A stretch of DNA of 20,541 nt from JALZHR01 sp036389695 (GCA_036389695.1 DASVWG010000089.1:1-20541), one strand, 5' to 3'; positions 1 through 7,978 are shown, numbered from the stretch's first letter. Notes: generated by a model not told the origin, from the letters alone. Numbers and translations are program-made.

Positions 1-1723
1 CGGCGAATTTGAATTTTCCGACGCGCGTCAGCCAGCCGAAAGGACTTTCTTCCTGACTTTGCTCGGTGTAATACTGGTTTGTATACCAGAATGTGCAGTC
101 GTCGGTCGCGTCGATGCTCATCGTGCTGTAATCGCCCCAGCGAAAGCCGAAAGCCGTCTGCACGCCCGTGCCTTCAATCAATCTTTGTTCGGTGCGAAAC
201 GTGCCCGCAGGCTCCGTCGCCAGTTTGCCCGAATAGACAATCGAAGGTTTTTTTACTTCGCTGCCGTAGCTGTAGCCGACGGCGAGATTTCCCTGATAAT
301 CCTGCGCGGCGCTGCCCATCCAGCGGCTCGCGCCCGTGTCGCCGACGGTCGCCTGTTCGTGAACCGTGAAAGGCGAAAACGGCGGAACCGAAAGCAGATT
401 CCGGCGCAGCTCGTAGACGCGAACTCCGGCGCGATAAACCTCGCCGACCGGTGTCATGCGCACCGTCTGATTCAAAACCAGCGCGTCGAAATTTCCGAAA
501 TTTCGATACGTGACGCGATACATCAGGCGGTCGCTTTGCGCATCGAGCGGCTCGCTCGGAAACGGCTGCTGGATGTCCATCCGACCTTCCGGGCTGGTCG
601 GGTTAAAAGCCGCGACCGTTATCGGGCTTTCGGCGCGCTCCGTGAAAGTCGAAGCGGGAGGATTCGCGAAATTCGGGCGAAACTCGAAAAGCCGGAGCGC
701 GTCCTGCGCGTCGCCGTATTCGTTTGCCGTGTAGCCCGCGAAAATATTCGGCGCGCCCGCAGGCGGCGGATTCAGACCGTCCAAATCCGAAGGCAGCAGC
801 CCGCCGAAGCGAATCGTCGTCGGCGAAGCCAAATCGAAATAGATATAACCGGCTAAAGGCTCGCCCGCGTAAAGCTTCCGCTTATCGAAAGCGTACATTC
901 CGCTGCCCGCATAATCGCCGCCGAGGAATTCGTCGGTCGACATATAAATCGCGTCCGTCCAGACGCCGAATTTCGGATAATCGTTGAGCTTGACATTCGG
1001 CATCACGAATTCGTAAACGTAGTAGCTGCCGGTCGGGTCGCCGGTTTTGGAAACGGCGATAAGCTGTCGAAACGGCGGAAAATTATTGCAGAACTGGCTC
1101 AGAAACCAGCGGTCGGCGAGCGCGTCATACAAAACGACCGGGTCGCCGTCGTCACGCGTCGAGCAAGGCGTTCCGAGAACGGAAAACAAGCTGCTCAATT
1201 TAAAAGGCGGCGTCAGCGCGTTGCCCTGTTTATCGTAAACGCGCGTCAGCGCATTCACCGATTGCACGTAATGATTCAAGCCGACATCGCCGTTCGTATC
1301 CGGCGGAACGATGCGGAAGCCGAAAGCGGCGGCGACTTCGTTGCTCGAAATTCCGTCGAAAGAGAGCGAAGGCGCGGGCATTTGTTCGACCGCGACACGC
1401 GCCGGATTCGATTCGTTGTCCTGCGGCGCGCCCGGAACCTGTTTGCGAAACGGCGCTTTATTCGGAACGGCGCGCGCCTGTTCTTCGGCGCGTCCGAGCT
1501 TGCGGCTGGTTTTTCCCGCTTCCGGCTGCGCGGGCGCGAGACTGCTGACCGCCGCCGATTCGCCGAAACCGACAGCCTGCACCGCCTGCGGCTTGAGTTC
1601 CGAGAAAAATTCTTTTTGTTTTTTGACTGTATTGAGCCCGGAGCTTTCCGCCGTCTGCCTGAAGAAAGCAAAGAAGCAAAACGCCGCCGAGATGGCTAAG
1701 AAGAACGCAAGCCGTTTTTTCAT
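1..1723 (-). CDS. Exported protein of unknown function, C-terminus cut by the window edge
   Basis: Reading the minus strand from an ATG at 1723 gives 574 codons with no stop up to the left edge. The N-terminus (MKKRLAFFLAISAAFCFFAF) is a basic start plus hydrophobic core, i.e. a Sec signal peptide. A variable Ala/Pro/Lys-rich linker follows to about residue 115. A globular, Gly/Asp/Tyr-rich region then begins with a PPDTNGDVG motif near residue 140. A second motif, WGDYSTMSIDATDDCTFWYT, lies near residue 524. I recognise these two motifs from large secreted proteins of Acidobacteria and relatives, often with beta-propeller-like repeats, but cannot name a function. GAAGG lies 8 nt before the start, and a good promoter lies about 110 bp upstream. 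The real end, and any C-terminal anchoring domain, lies outside the window. The plus-strand open frames here are shadows. Certain as a gene; function unknown. Confidence 0.85.
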   Translation of the reverse strand, partial: MKKRLAFFLAISAAFCFFAFFRQTAESSGLNTVKKQKEFFSELKPQAVQAVGFGESAAVSSLAPAQPEAGKTSRKLGRAEEQARAVPNKAPFRKQVPGAPQDNESNPARVAVEQMPAPSLSFDGISSNEVAAAFGFRIVPPDTNGDVGLNHYVQSVNALTRVYDKQGNALTPPFKLSSLFSVLGTPCSTRDDGDPVVLYDALADRWFLSQFCNNFPPFRQLIAVSKTGDPTGSYYVYEFVMPNVKLNDYPKFGVWTDAIYMSTDEFLGGDYAGSGMYAFDKRKLYAGEPLAGYIYFDLASPTTIRFGGLLPSDLDGLNPPPAGAPNIFAGYTANEYGDAQDALRLFEFRPNFANPPASTFTERAESPITVAAFNPTSPEGRMDIQQPFPSEPLDAQSDRLMYRVTYRNFGNFDALVLNQTVRMTPVGEVYRAGVRVYELRRNLLSVPPFSPFTVHEQATVGDTGASRWMGSAAQDYQGNLAVGYSYGSEVKKPSIVYSGKLATEPAGTFRTEQRLIEGTGVQTAFGFRWGDYSTMSIDATDDCTFWYTNQYYTEQSQEESPFGWLTRVGKFKFA

Positions 1724-1831
1724 GATTTAAACCTTCGAGTGAAGAGATTTTAAGACGATGATAACAGAATCTCTCTCTAACCTAAAAAAAATTACGGGAT
1801 TTCACAAATTAATTCGCCGATTTTTTGTCTT

Positions 1832-1860
1832 TATAAACGAATTTTTTTAAATATAGTCAA
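1832..1860 (-). promoter_or_regulatory. Sigma-70-type promoter for the exported protein
   Basis: On the minus strand TTGACT (1860-1855) and TTTATA (1837-1832) are separated by exactly 17 nt. This predicts a leader of about 100 nt before the ATG at 1723. The rest of the 1724-2020 gap shows only a short 6-bp stem (1887-1904) without a T-run. Confidence 0.55.
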
Positions 1861-2020
1861 AAGAGATAAACATTTCACCTCGATTATTCGACACGAAAGT
1901 CGAACAACTTTTCTCGAACGTTCGCCGGGTTGCGCTTGTTACACTCGTTTTAGCCTACGCTCTAATCCTGTCGGCTTTCCGCGACCGGCAAGGAAGTTTC
2001 CCTCATCTATTATCTTTTCT

Positions 2021-2293
2021 TTAAAGTTTTCCGAGCAGCATCAGCACGCCGATGATGATAAAAGCGGCGGCGACGATGCGCTGGAGCCATTCGGTCGGGA
2101 TGTACTGGCTGAGCAAGCCGCCGAACAGGACGGCGAGCAATGTGACGGCAATCAGCGCCAGCGACGCGCCGAGAAAAACCGATATTTTAGAGCTTGTATC
2201 TGCCGTCATCGTAATCACGGCAAGCTGCGTTTTATCTCCCAGCTCGGCTAAAAAAAGCGTTAGAAAAGCGGTTGCGAAAATTTTCCAGTCCAT
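2021..2293 (-). CDS. TMEM165/GDT1 (UPF0016) family small membrane protein
   Basis: This 90-residue protein has three hydrophobic segments. Its first helix carries the family signature E-x-G-D-K-T (ELGDKTQ, residues 17-23), whose acidic residues line the cation path. Known members are Mn2+/Ca2+ exporters or exchangers. Bacterial forms come either as fused two-repeat proteins of about 200 residues or as single-repeat proteins of about 90-100 residues that must pair up; this is the single-repeat type, and no second half is seen nearby. The start ATG at 2293 is followed directly by MDWKIFATAFLTLFLAE, usual for the family. It lies downstream of, and on the same strand as, the gene at 2398-3312, separated by a heptamer hairpin. 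I see no yybP-ykoY-like manganese riboswitch in the 100 bp upstream. The transported metal cannot be told from sequence alone. Confidence 0.9.
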   Translation of the reverse strand: MDWKIFATAFLTLFLAELGDKTQLAVITMTADTSSKISVFLGASLALIAVTLLAVLFGGLLSQYIPTEWLQRIVAAAFIIIGVLMLLGKL

Positions 2294-2299
2294 AAAAAC

Positions 2300-2393
2300 A
2301 ATTTTAGATTTTAGATTTTAGATTGTCGATTGAATAAGGAATTAATCTATTTCCCTATTCCAATCTAAAATCCAAAATCCAAAATCTAAAATT
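2300..2393. repeat. Inverted repeat built of GATTTTA heptamers
   Basis: The left arm (2300-2325) holds three tandem copies of a GATTTTA-type heptamer. The right arm (2361-2393) is its inverse complement with four units, two of them carrying an AAAATCC variant. About 35 nt separate the arms. It fills nearly the whole gap between two minus-strand genes. Confidence 0.85.
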
Positions 2394-2397
2394 CTCT

Positions 2398-3312
2398 CTA
2401 GACTCCGAGAACTCTTTCCAGTTGTGGCGTGATGAAAAATTTTTCGTAGAGCGGTCGGCGCTGTTCGATAAGAGCGAGAATTTTTTGGCTGACGGCGCGA
2501 TAGATTTGCGCGAATTTCGGGCTCGCGCCGAGCTTTTCGAGCATGCGGCGGAGCGCTTCGTTAATGCTGGCGACGAAAAGCTTCGCGCTTGCCTGCTCGC
2601 GCATCGTGACCTTGCCGCGAGCGTATCCGAAAATGCCGTTCTGCGGATTTAAGAAAGGATAATCGACGGCGATTTCGGCGCGGACTTTTGTTAAAGCGGC
2701 GGAAAAATTCAGATTCGCGACGGCTAAGCTCTGGTCAATCGTGCCGAGCAATTCGCCGATTAGACTAAGCAGCATCTGCCAGTCCTGCGGCGAAATCTGC
2801 TGCGTTTGCCGCGCTCTGGCTTCGACTTCATTCGTCAAATCAAACGGAAAATCCGGCAGCGGCGCGTTTTGTTTCGGCGGCTGAATTTCTTCGGCGACGA
2901 TTGTGCGCGCAGCAGCAGCGTGATGACCGTTGGAATTTCCGTTCGGCAAAGCTTTCGGCAAAACGCTCGGCGCTTGTTTGGCTTCGACGATTGCGGGTTT
3001 GATTTTTTCGGCAAGCGGCTCGTTTTTCGGCGCTTCCGGCGTCGTCTGGTAAACGTTTATCGTTCCGCCGGGCTCGCGGGCGCGGATAAGAAGTCGCTGG
3101 AGCGCTTCCGCGCCTTCGCCGATGCGTCCGGCGATGCGGTCGTGCTCGTGAACCTTCATTTTATTGCCTTCGAGCAAAACGATTTCGGCTTCGTAGCCGC
3201 TCAGCTCGACGCGGATGCGCCCGACAAACTGGCGGCGCTGCAGATAGCGCAGCAAGGCGGACAGATTGACGAACGACGTATCTAAATTTTCGTGAATCGG
3301 ACGAGTTTTCAT
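2398..3312 (-). CDS. DUF4388 (PatA-like)-type domain protein
   Basis: A soluble 304-residue protein without signal peptide. Residues about 12-95 have the layout of DUF4388/PatA N-terminal domains: a helix with LSALLRYLQ, then FVGRIRVELSGYEAEIVLLEG, and a helix ending GEGAEALQRLL. A Pro/Ala/Lys/Asn-rich linker spans about 100-165. The C-terminal 135 residues look all-helical (QDWQMLLSLIGELLGTIDQS onward) and I do not recognise them. DUF4388 proteins often sit with two-component, gliding or pilus regulation genes, so a signalling role is conceivable but not shown. The ATG at 3312 has no clear Shine-Dalgarno; a purine-poor TTACCGCTTAG precedes it. It diverges from the permease at 3490. Confidence 0.7.
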   Translation of the reverse strand: MKTRPIHENLDTSFVNLSALLRYLQRRQFVGRIRVELSGYEAEIVLLEGNKMKVHEHDRIAGRIGEGAEALQRLLIRAREPGGTINVYQTTPEAPKNEPLAEKIKPAIVEAKQAPSVLPKALPNGNSNGHHAAAARTIVAEEIQPPKQNAPLPDFPFDLTNEVEARARQTQQISPQDWQMLLSLIGELLGTIDQSLAVANLNFSAALTKVRAEIAVDYPFLNPQNGIFGYARGKVTMREQASAKLFVASINEALRRMLEKLGASPKFAQIYRAVSQKILALIEQRRPLYEKFFITPQLERVLGV

Positions 3313-3489
3313 CTAAGCGGTAATTTCGACACCGATTTAATAAATATATAAACCGGATGTATTTCTAATTTTTTTTGGAATTTTTGCTTAGAAACGACTA
3401 ATTCGACGCAATTTCCATTGCATCTCGCGAAAAATTCGTTCAAAATTCGCACACTAAGTAATTCTACTAAATGCAATCAAGTCAAAACT

Positions 3490-5301
3490 ATGAAAACAAC
3501 CGATTTATTTCGTAAGAAATCCATTGCGCAAATTCAGGCTGACGCCGCCGCGGGTTTTTCGGACGCGGAAACCGTCGCGGGCGATAACGTCAGTCTGCGG
3601 CGCTCGCTCGGCACGTTCGATTTGACGATGCTCGGCATCGCCGCCATTATCGGCGCGGGCATTTTCGCGATGGTTGGTCAGGCGGCGCACAACGGCGGAC
3701 CTGCCGTCATTATTCTTTTTATTTTTGCGGCAATCGCCTGCGGATTTTCCGCTTTGTGTTATGCCGAGTTCGCTTCGAAAATTCCGATTGCCGGTTCGGC
3801 TTACACTTACGCTTACGCCAGTTTCGGCGAGCTTCTGGCGTGGATTATCGGCTGGGATTTGCTGGTCGAATACGCCATCGGCAACATCGCCGTCGCCATT
3901 AGCTGGAGCGATTATTTTACCAGTTTGCTAAAGGCAAACGGAATTAATATTCCGCTGAATTTTACGATGGATTTTCGCACCGCGAATCTCGGTTACGACG
4001 CGGTGCAGAAAGCCGTCGGCAGCGGCACGACCGTGGAAGCTTTGCGCGCGGCTTGCGAAACGTCGAAGGACATCACCTGCGGTCAGCTCGACGCATACAC
4101 GGCGTGGACGACCGCGCCGCATATCGGCAGCATTCCGCTGGTCGCCGATTTGCCCGCGCTCGGCATCGTTTTTGTTATCACTTGTCTGGTTTACATCGGC
4201 ATCCGCGAATCGAAAACCGCTTCGAACATCATGGTCGCGCTCAAGCTGGCGGTGATTCTGCTGGTGATTATCGTCGGCGCGTTTTTTGTCAAGACGGCAA
4301 ACTGGAATCCGTTTATGCCGAACGGTTTCGGCGGGATGATGACGGGCGTGGCGGCGGTCTTTTTCGCTTATATCGGCTTCGACGCGCTTTCGACGACCGC
4401 CGAAGAATGTAAAGACCCGTATAAAACTCTGCCGCGCGGAATGATTTATTCGCTTATCATCTGCACGGTTTTATACGTCGCGCTCGCGCTGGTTTTAACC
4501 GGCATGGTTTCCTACACGAAGCTGAACGTCGGCGACCCGCTGGCTTTTGTTTTCGGACCGGAAGGCGTCAATATCCCGTGGATTTCCGGCGTTATCGCCG
4601 TCAGCGCGATTATCGCGATTGCGACCGTTTTGCTTGTTTTCCAGCTCGGTCAGCCGCGTCTCTGGATGGCGATGAGCCGCGACGGGCTTTTGCCGAAAAT
4701 CTTTTCGTCGATTCACCCGCGCTTTCGCACGCCGTGGTTTTCGACGATTCTGACCGGCTTTATGGTGGCGATTCCCGCGCTGTTTATGAATCTGTCCGAA
4801 GTGACGGATTTATCGGTTATCGGGACGCTGTTCGCGTTTACGATTGTCTGCGCGGGCGTGCTGGTCAAAGATAAGGAATTTGCCGGTGAAAAACGTTTTG
4901 TGCCGTATATCAATTCGGAATGGATTGTGCCCGCGCTGTTTATCCTGATAATGGTCGGAATATTTTATTTCAACGGCGAGGCGGTCGCCAGATTTTTCAC
5001 CGATTATTCGCCGACCGAAGCGGGCGAATCGACGCTCGGCGCGTTCTCGCACAAAATTCCCTATTTCGTTTTCATCATCATCGCGCTGGTGATGACTTAT
5101 TATGCGGTCGCCCGACGCCTGACGCTGATTCCTATATTGGGCGTGATGAGCTGTCTGTATCTGATGACCGAACTCGGGATTACCAACTGGATTCGTTTCG
5201 CTATCTGGCTGCTCATCGGAATGATTGTTTATTTCTTCTACAGCTATTCGCACAGCCACCTGCATCAGGGAACGGTCGGTATGCCGGATAAGCAGGAATA
5301 A
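3490..5301 (+). CDS. APC-superfamily amino acid permease
   Basis: An integral membrane protein with at least 12 hydrophobic segments. The first transmembrane segment contains the GAGIF motif (residues 55-59) that binds the substrate backbone in APC transporters. FSALCYAEFASKIPIAGSAY after TM2 is typical of the cationic amino acid transporter (CAT/YfnA-like) branch. I place the start at the ATG at 3490, giving 603 residues beginning MKTTDLFRKKSI, the usual beginning of this branch. A TTG further upstream at 3418 would add 24 residues of unlikely sequence. An unusual loop of about 65 residues, with two cysteines, lies between TM4 and TM5 (about 160-225). Substrate is not determinable. It is divergent from the DUF4388 gene. 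The 177-bp spacer shows no confident promoter; TTGCAT/CAAAAT with a 17-nt gap at about 3418-3446 is weak. Confidence 0.92.
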   Translation: MKTTDLFRKKSIAQIQADAAAGFSDAETVAGDNVSLRRSLGTFDLTMLGIAAIIGAGIFAMVGQAAHNGGPAVIILFIFAAIACGFSALCYAEFASKIPIAGSAYTYAYASFGELLAWIIGWDLLVEYAIGNIAVAISWSDYFTSLLKANGINIPLNFTMDFRTANLGYDAVQKAVGSGTTVEALRAACETSKDITCGQLDAYTAWTTAPHIGSIPLVADLPALGIVFVITCLVYIGIRESKTASNIMVALKLAVILLVIIVGAFFVKTANWNPFMPNGFGGMMTGVAAVFFAYIGFDALSTTAEECKDPYKTLPRGMIYSLIICTVLYVALALVLTGMVSYTKLNVGDPLAFVFGPEGVNIPWISGVIAVSAIIAIATVLLVFQLGQPRLWMAMSRDGLLPKIFSSIHPRFRTPWFSTILTGFMVAIPALFMNLSEVTDLSVIGTLFAFTIVCAGVLVKDKEFAGEKRFVPYINSEWIVPALFILIMVGIFYFNGEAVARFFTDYSPTEAGESTLGAFSHKIPYFVFIIIALVMTYYAVARRLTLIPILGVMSCLYLMTELGITNWIRFAIWLLIGMIVYFFYSYSHSHLHQGTVGMPDKQE

Positions 5302-5312
5302 GCCGAAGCTGC

Positions 5313-5735
5313 TTTGTCACCTGCAAGTGACTGAAGGTCACCTGCAATGTTGGTCTTGTCACTTGCAGGTGACCTTCAAATAATCCGTAAGTTACCTTAA
5401 GTCACTTGCAGGTGACCTGACGTCACTTGCAAGTTACCTTAAGTCACTTGCAGGTGACCTGACGTCACTCGTAAGTAACCTTTAAGTCACCCATAGGTGA
5501 CAAGACTAACATCGCAGGTGACAAGACCAACATCGCGATGACATTGAATAACATCGCGATGTTATTGACATATTTTGCGATGTCATTGACTGTCATCACG
5601 ATGTTGGTCAATGTCATCACGATGTTATTGACTGTTATCGTAAAATTAAAGACTGACATCACGATGTTATTGACCAACATCGCAATGTTATTGACTAATT
5701 TCATAATGTAATTGACCAACATCTCAGGCGTTAAG
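5313..5735. repeat. Array of about 20 tandem 21-bp palindromic units
   Basis: The stretch parses without gaps into 20 units, 17 of 21 bp and three of 22 bp (starting 5334, 5356 and 5462). Many units are quasi-palindromes. Class A units (5313-5504) centre on GTCACTTGCAGGTGAC. Class B units (5526-5714) centre on AACATCGCGATGTT. The unit at 5505-5525 joins a B-type left half to an A-type right half. Units 16 and 19 (5631-5651, 5694-5714) are degenerate, and the last unit (5715-5735) is only partly conserved. There are no unique spacers, so it is not CRISPR. It occupies most of the gap between the permease stop and the gene at 5880; the rest (5736-5879) is leader with no clear promoter. Confidence 0.93.
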
Positions 5736-5879
5736 ATATATTCTGAAAAAAAGCGTCGATTTTTATTGTTAATCCCCGAATATTGCAAATCTTTACAATT
5801 GACGAGTAACCAAACGCACGGATTTCGCGTCTAACCTAGCCGGGAATACTTTTCTTAAAATTCATAAGGAGCAATTTAA

Positions 5880-6437
5880 ATGAAGAAGTTAGCAGTTATA
5901 GCGGCAGTCGTTTGCCTGTTTTCATTAAGCGCTTTCGCGCAGACCAAAACCAATTTCGCGGGCAGCTGGGAATTGGACGCGAAAAAATCGAAGTTGCCGG
6001 AAATGTCGCGCATCGAAGCGATGACGATGAATGTCACGCAGACCGACAAGGATTTAAAAATCGAACAGACCACTAAAAGAGCGGCGCGTCCCGAATCGGA
6101 CGGCACCGGCGCGGGAAATCGACGCGGCAACTGGGGCGGCGGCTTCGGCGGCGACGGCGCGCAGGTCTTTAATTACAGTCTCGAAGGCAAGGAAACCGCG
6201 ACCGAAGCCGTGGCGGGAATTCCGGCGGCTTCGGCAATGCTGAAAGCCAATCTGGAAAAAGACGGCAAATTAAATCTGACCTCGACGCGCAAATTCAATT
6301 CGCAGATGGGCGAAGTGACCGTCACGACCAAAGAAACGTGGGAACTCGCCGACGGCGGAAAAACCTTGAAAGTCGTGCGCGAAACGCAGTCGCCGCGCGG
6401 CACGCAGACTTCGGAAATGTATTTTACGAAAAAATAA
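5880..6437 (+). CDS. Small exported lipocalin-like protein of unknown function
   Basis: A 185-residue protein with a signal peptide (residues 1-20, cleavage expected after SAFA, before QTKTNF). The mature part begins NFAGSWELDAKKSKLP, then shows alternating beta-strand patterns. It ends with a TWELADGGKTLKVVRETQSP strand pair and a terminal EMYFTKK. This G-x-W start and eight-to-ten-strand feel resemble calycin/lipocalin-like barrels, a common type of secreted protein in Acidobacteria; the fold is inferred. A Gly/Arg/Asn-rich loop (GNRRGNWGGGFGGDG, about 80-95) interrupts it. A textbook AAGGAG (5866-5871) sits 8 nt before the ATG, and a strong terminator follows, so it is probably a single-gene unit. 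It lies just beyond the 21-bp array. Confidence 0.8.
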   Translation: MKKLAVIAAVVCLFSLSAFAQTKTNFAGSWELDAKKSKLPEMSRIEAMTMNVTQTDKDLKIEQTTKRAARPESDGTGAGNRRGNWGGGFGGDGAQVFNYSLEGKETATEAVAGIPAASAMLKANLEKDGKLNLTSTRKFNSQMGEVTVTTKETWELADGGKTLKVVRETQSPRGTQTSEMYFTKK

Positions 6438-6471
6438 GTTTAATCAAGCAGGTCTCATCACTGAACTGGAC

Positions 6472-6499
6472 GCAAGAGCTTCGGCTCTTGCATTTTTTT
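6472..6499 (+). terminator. Rho-independent terminator after the small exported protein
   Basis: GCAAGAGC, loop TTCG, GCTCTTGC: a perfect 8-bp stem with a UUCG tetraloop, followed by A and seven T. It lies 34 nt after the stop at 6437. Confidence 0.93.
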
Positions 6500-6616
6500 G
6501 TGCTTAAATCGAAATCGAGACGCAGACACGGAAACTTTTCCATAGATTTACCTTCCAAAAAAGACTTGCAGTTTTCCCGCGTTTAGTTAATCATTGACAA
6601 AATCTTTTGTCTTCAA

Positions 6617-7483
6617 ATGGTTAATCAGGCAATCAAACACGTCGGGGTCGTCGTCAAACCGAATCACGCGGAGGCGTGGCAGACGGCTTGCGAGCTGGCG
6701 GCGTGGCTGAAAAAACGCGATATAAAGCTGATCGGCAAGACGCTGGAAAGGGCGGAAAGCTGCCCTCTGGAAGCGGTCGGCGCGGAAGAATTTCAGGAAA
6801 AATCCGACTTGATTGTCGTGCTCGGCGGCGACGGAACGATGATTGCCACCGCGCGCTTGATCGGCAGTCGCGAAACGCCCGTGCTCGGCATCAATTACGG
6901 CAGTCTCGGCTATCTGACGGAATTTCGCATCGAGGAAATGTTCACGGCGCTCGAAAATATTCTCGCCGGCGCTTACGAGCTTGACCGCCGCGTGATGCTC
7001 GAAGCCGAACACTGGCGCGGCGCGGAAAAGCTCGAAACCGGGCGCGTGCTGAACGACGTCGTCATCAATAAATCCGTGCTGGCGCGCATCATCGAAATCG
7101 AAGTCAAATTAAACGACCAGTATGTCAATTCCTTTCGCGCCGACGGCTTGATTGTCTCGACGCCCACCGGCTCTACCGCTTACAATCTTTCCGCCGGCGG
7201 TCCGATTGTCTATCCTTCGATGAACGCCGTCGTGCTGACGCCGATTTGCCCTTTTACATTGACCAATCGCCCGATTGTGACGCCCGACACGGCGGAAATA
7301 AAACTGCGCCTGACGACCGCCGCCGAAGGCGTCGTGCTGACGCTGGACGGACAAATCGGCTACCAGCTGCAAACCGGCGATGCGGTCGTCATCTCGAAAA
7401 GCGAGACGAGCTTTAACCTCGTCCAGCCGCCGAACCGAAATTATTTTGATGTTTTAAGAAACAAATTAAAATGGGGACGTTAG
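6617..7483 (+). CDS. nadK: NAD kinase
   Basis: Cytosolic enzyme phosphorylating NAD to NADP with ATP or polyphosphate. The 288 residues carry all family landmarks: VVLGGDGTMI (GGDGT at 70-74, the ATP/NAD phosphate loop), INYGSLGYLTE (about 92-102), the NAD-binding stretch DGLIVSTPTGSTAYNLSAGG, and TPICPFTLTNRPIV. Length is normal for bacterial enzymes. The ATG at 6617 has no recognisable Shine-Dalgarno, but no better start exists before the in-frame TAG at 6584. It follows the terminator at 6472-6499, so it should have its own promoter, which I could not identify; TTGACA at 6594 is too close to the ATG. Only a heptamer repeat separates it from the next gene. Confidence 0.96.
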   Translation: MVNQAIKHVGVVVKPNHAEAWQTACELAAWLKKRDIKLIGKTLERAESCPLEAVGAEEFQEKSDLIVVLGGDGTMIATARLIGSRETPVLGINYGSLGYLTEFRIEEMFTALENILAGAYELDRRVMLEAEHWRGAEKLETGRVLNDVVINKSVLARIIEIEVKLNDQYVNSFRADGLIVSTPTGSTAYNLSAGGPIVYPSMNAVVLTPICPFTLTNRPIVTPDTAEIKLRLTTAAEGVVLTLDGQIGYQLQTGDAVVISKSETSFNLVQPPNRNYFDVLRNKLKWGR

Positions 7484-7485
7484 AG

Positions 7486-7515
7486 AGTGCTGAGTGGAAA
7501 GTACTGAGTACTGAG
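7486..7515. repeat. Heptamer inverted repeat, left arm (AGTACTG type)
   Basis: The arm ends AGTACTGAGTACTGAG and starts 3 nt after the nadK stop. It matches the inverse complement of 7942-7971 at 26 of 30 positions without gaps. The two arms frame the four-helix-bundle gene. Confidence 0.85.
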
Positions 7516-7527
7516 TTAGTGTGAAAT

Positions 7528-7932
7528 ATGCAGGACGAAGCAAAACCTTACGAAAATAAAAAAGTTGAAAGATTTGAAGACCTGATTGCCTGGCAAAAGG
7601 CGCGGGAATTAACGAGGGAAATTTATAAAATTACAAATTCCGGCGACTTTGCCAAAGATTTCGGATTACGTGAGCAGATTAGACGCGCTTCAGTTTCCAT
7701 TATGTCAAATTTAGCCGAAGGATTTGAGCGTGGTCGGACGACCGAATTTCACCAATATATATCAATCGCGAAAGGCTCTTGCGCGGAAGTTCGCTCACAG
7801 CTTTATGTGGCTTGGGATGCGGAATATTTAGAAAAGGATAATTTTGTTCAGCTTATGCAGATGGCTAGAGAAGTCGGCAAAATTATTGGTGGTTTAAGAA
7901 AATCAATCGAAAATAAACGGGACGGAAAATAA
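7528..7932 (+). CDS. Four-helix-bundle protein of the 23S rRNA intervening-sequence (S23/IVS) family
   Basis: A 134-residue helical protein with the family pattern: FEDLIAWQKARELTREIYKI, then FGLREQIRRASVSIMSNLAEGFERG, then EFHQYISIAKGSCAEVRSQL and a final amphipathic helix. Family members form pentameric four-helix bundles. They were first seen encoded inside 23S rRNA intervening sequences, and relatives act as accessory (Avd) proteins of diversity-generating retroelements. No rRNA gene or reverse transcriptase is near here, so this is a stand-alone copy of unknown role. The gene is AT-richer than its neighbours and lies between inverted copies of a heptamer repeat, as if inserted as a cassette between nadK and the symporter. 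No Shine-Dalgarno is evident before the ATG at 7528. Confidence 0.92.
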   Translation: MQDEAKPYENKKVERFEDLIAWQKARELTREIYKITNSGDFAKDFGLREQIRRASVSIMSNLAEGFERGRTTEFHQYISIAKGSCAEVRSQLYVAWDAEYLEKDNFVQLMQMAREVGKIIGGLRKSIENKRDGK

Positions 7933-7938
7933 TTAAAG

Positions 7939-7971
7939 GTGCTCAGTACTCAGTACTCAGCACTCAGTACT
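7939..7971. repeat. Heptamer inverted repeat, right arm (CAGTACT type)
   Basis: Contains CTCAGTACTCAGTACTCAG, the inverse complement of the arm at 7486-7515. It starts 6 nt after the four-helix-bundle stop and ends 7 nt before the symporter ATG, leaving no room for a Shine-Dalgarno outside the repeat. Confidence 0.88.
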
Positions 7972-7978
7972 AAAAAAT

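Noticed and set aside
59..856. 265-residue plus-strand ORF and its neighbours at 79-369, 510-734, 1262-1699
   Set aside because: Arg/Ala-rich shadow translations antisense to the continuous exported-protein frame on the minus strand, which has a signal peptide and sensible composition.
3418..3489. Upstream TTG start for the permease
   Set aside because: The extra 24 residues do not resemble the family. MKTTDLFRKKSI at 3490 is the typical beginning.
5313..5735. CRISPR array
   Set aside because: Units follow each other without unique spacers, unit length is too short, and no cas gene is nearby.
5465..5788. Minus-strand ORF of 107 residues with heptapeptide repeats (LVNNIAM-like)
   Set aside because: It exists because the 21-bp repeat period is a multiple of three. 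It needs a TTG start, has no ribosome-binding site, and the array continues beyond it with 22-bp units that break any frame.
6594..6599. TTGACA as a -35 box for nadK
   Set aside because: A -10 at normal distance would fall on the start codon, and no TATAAT-like sequence is there.
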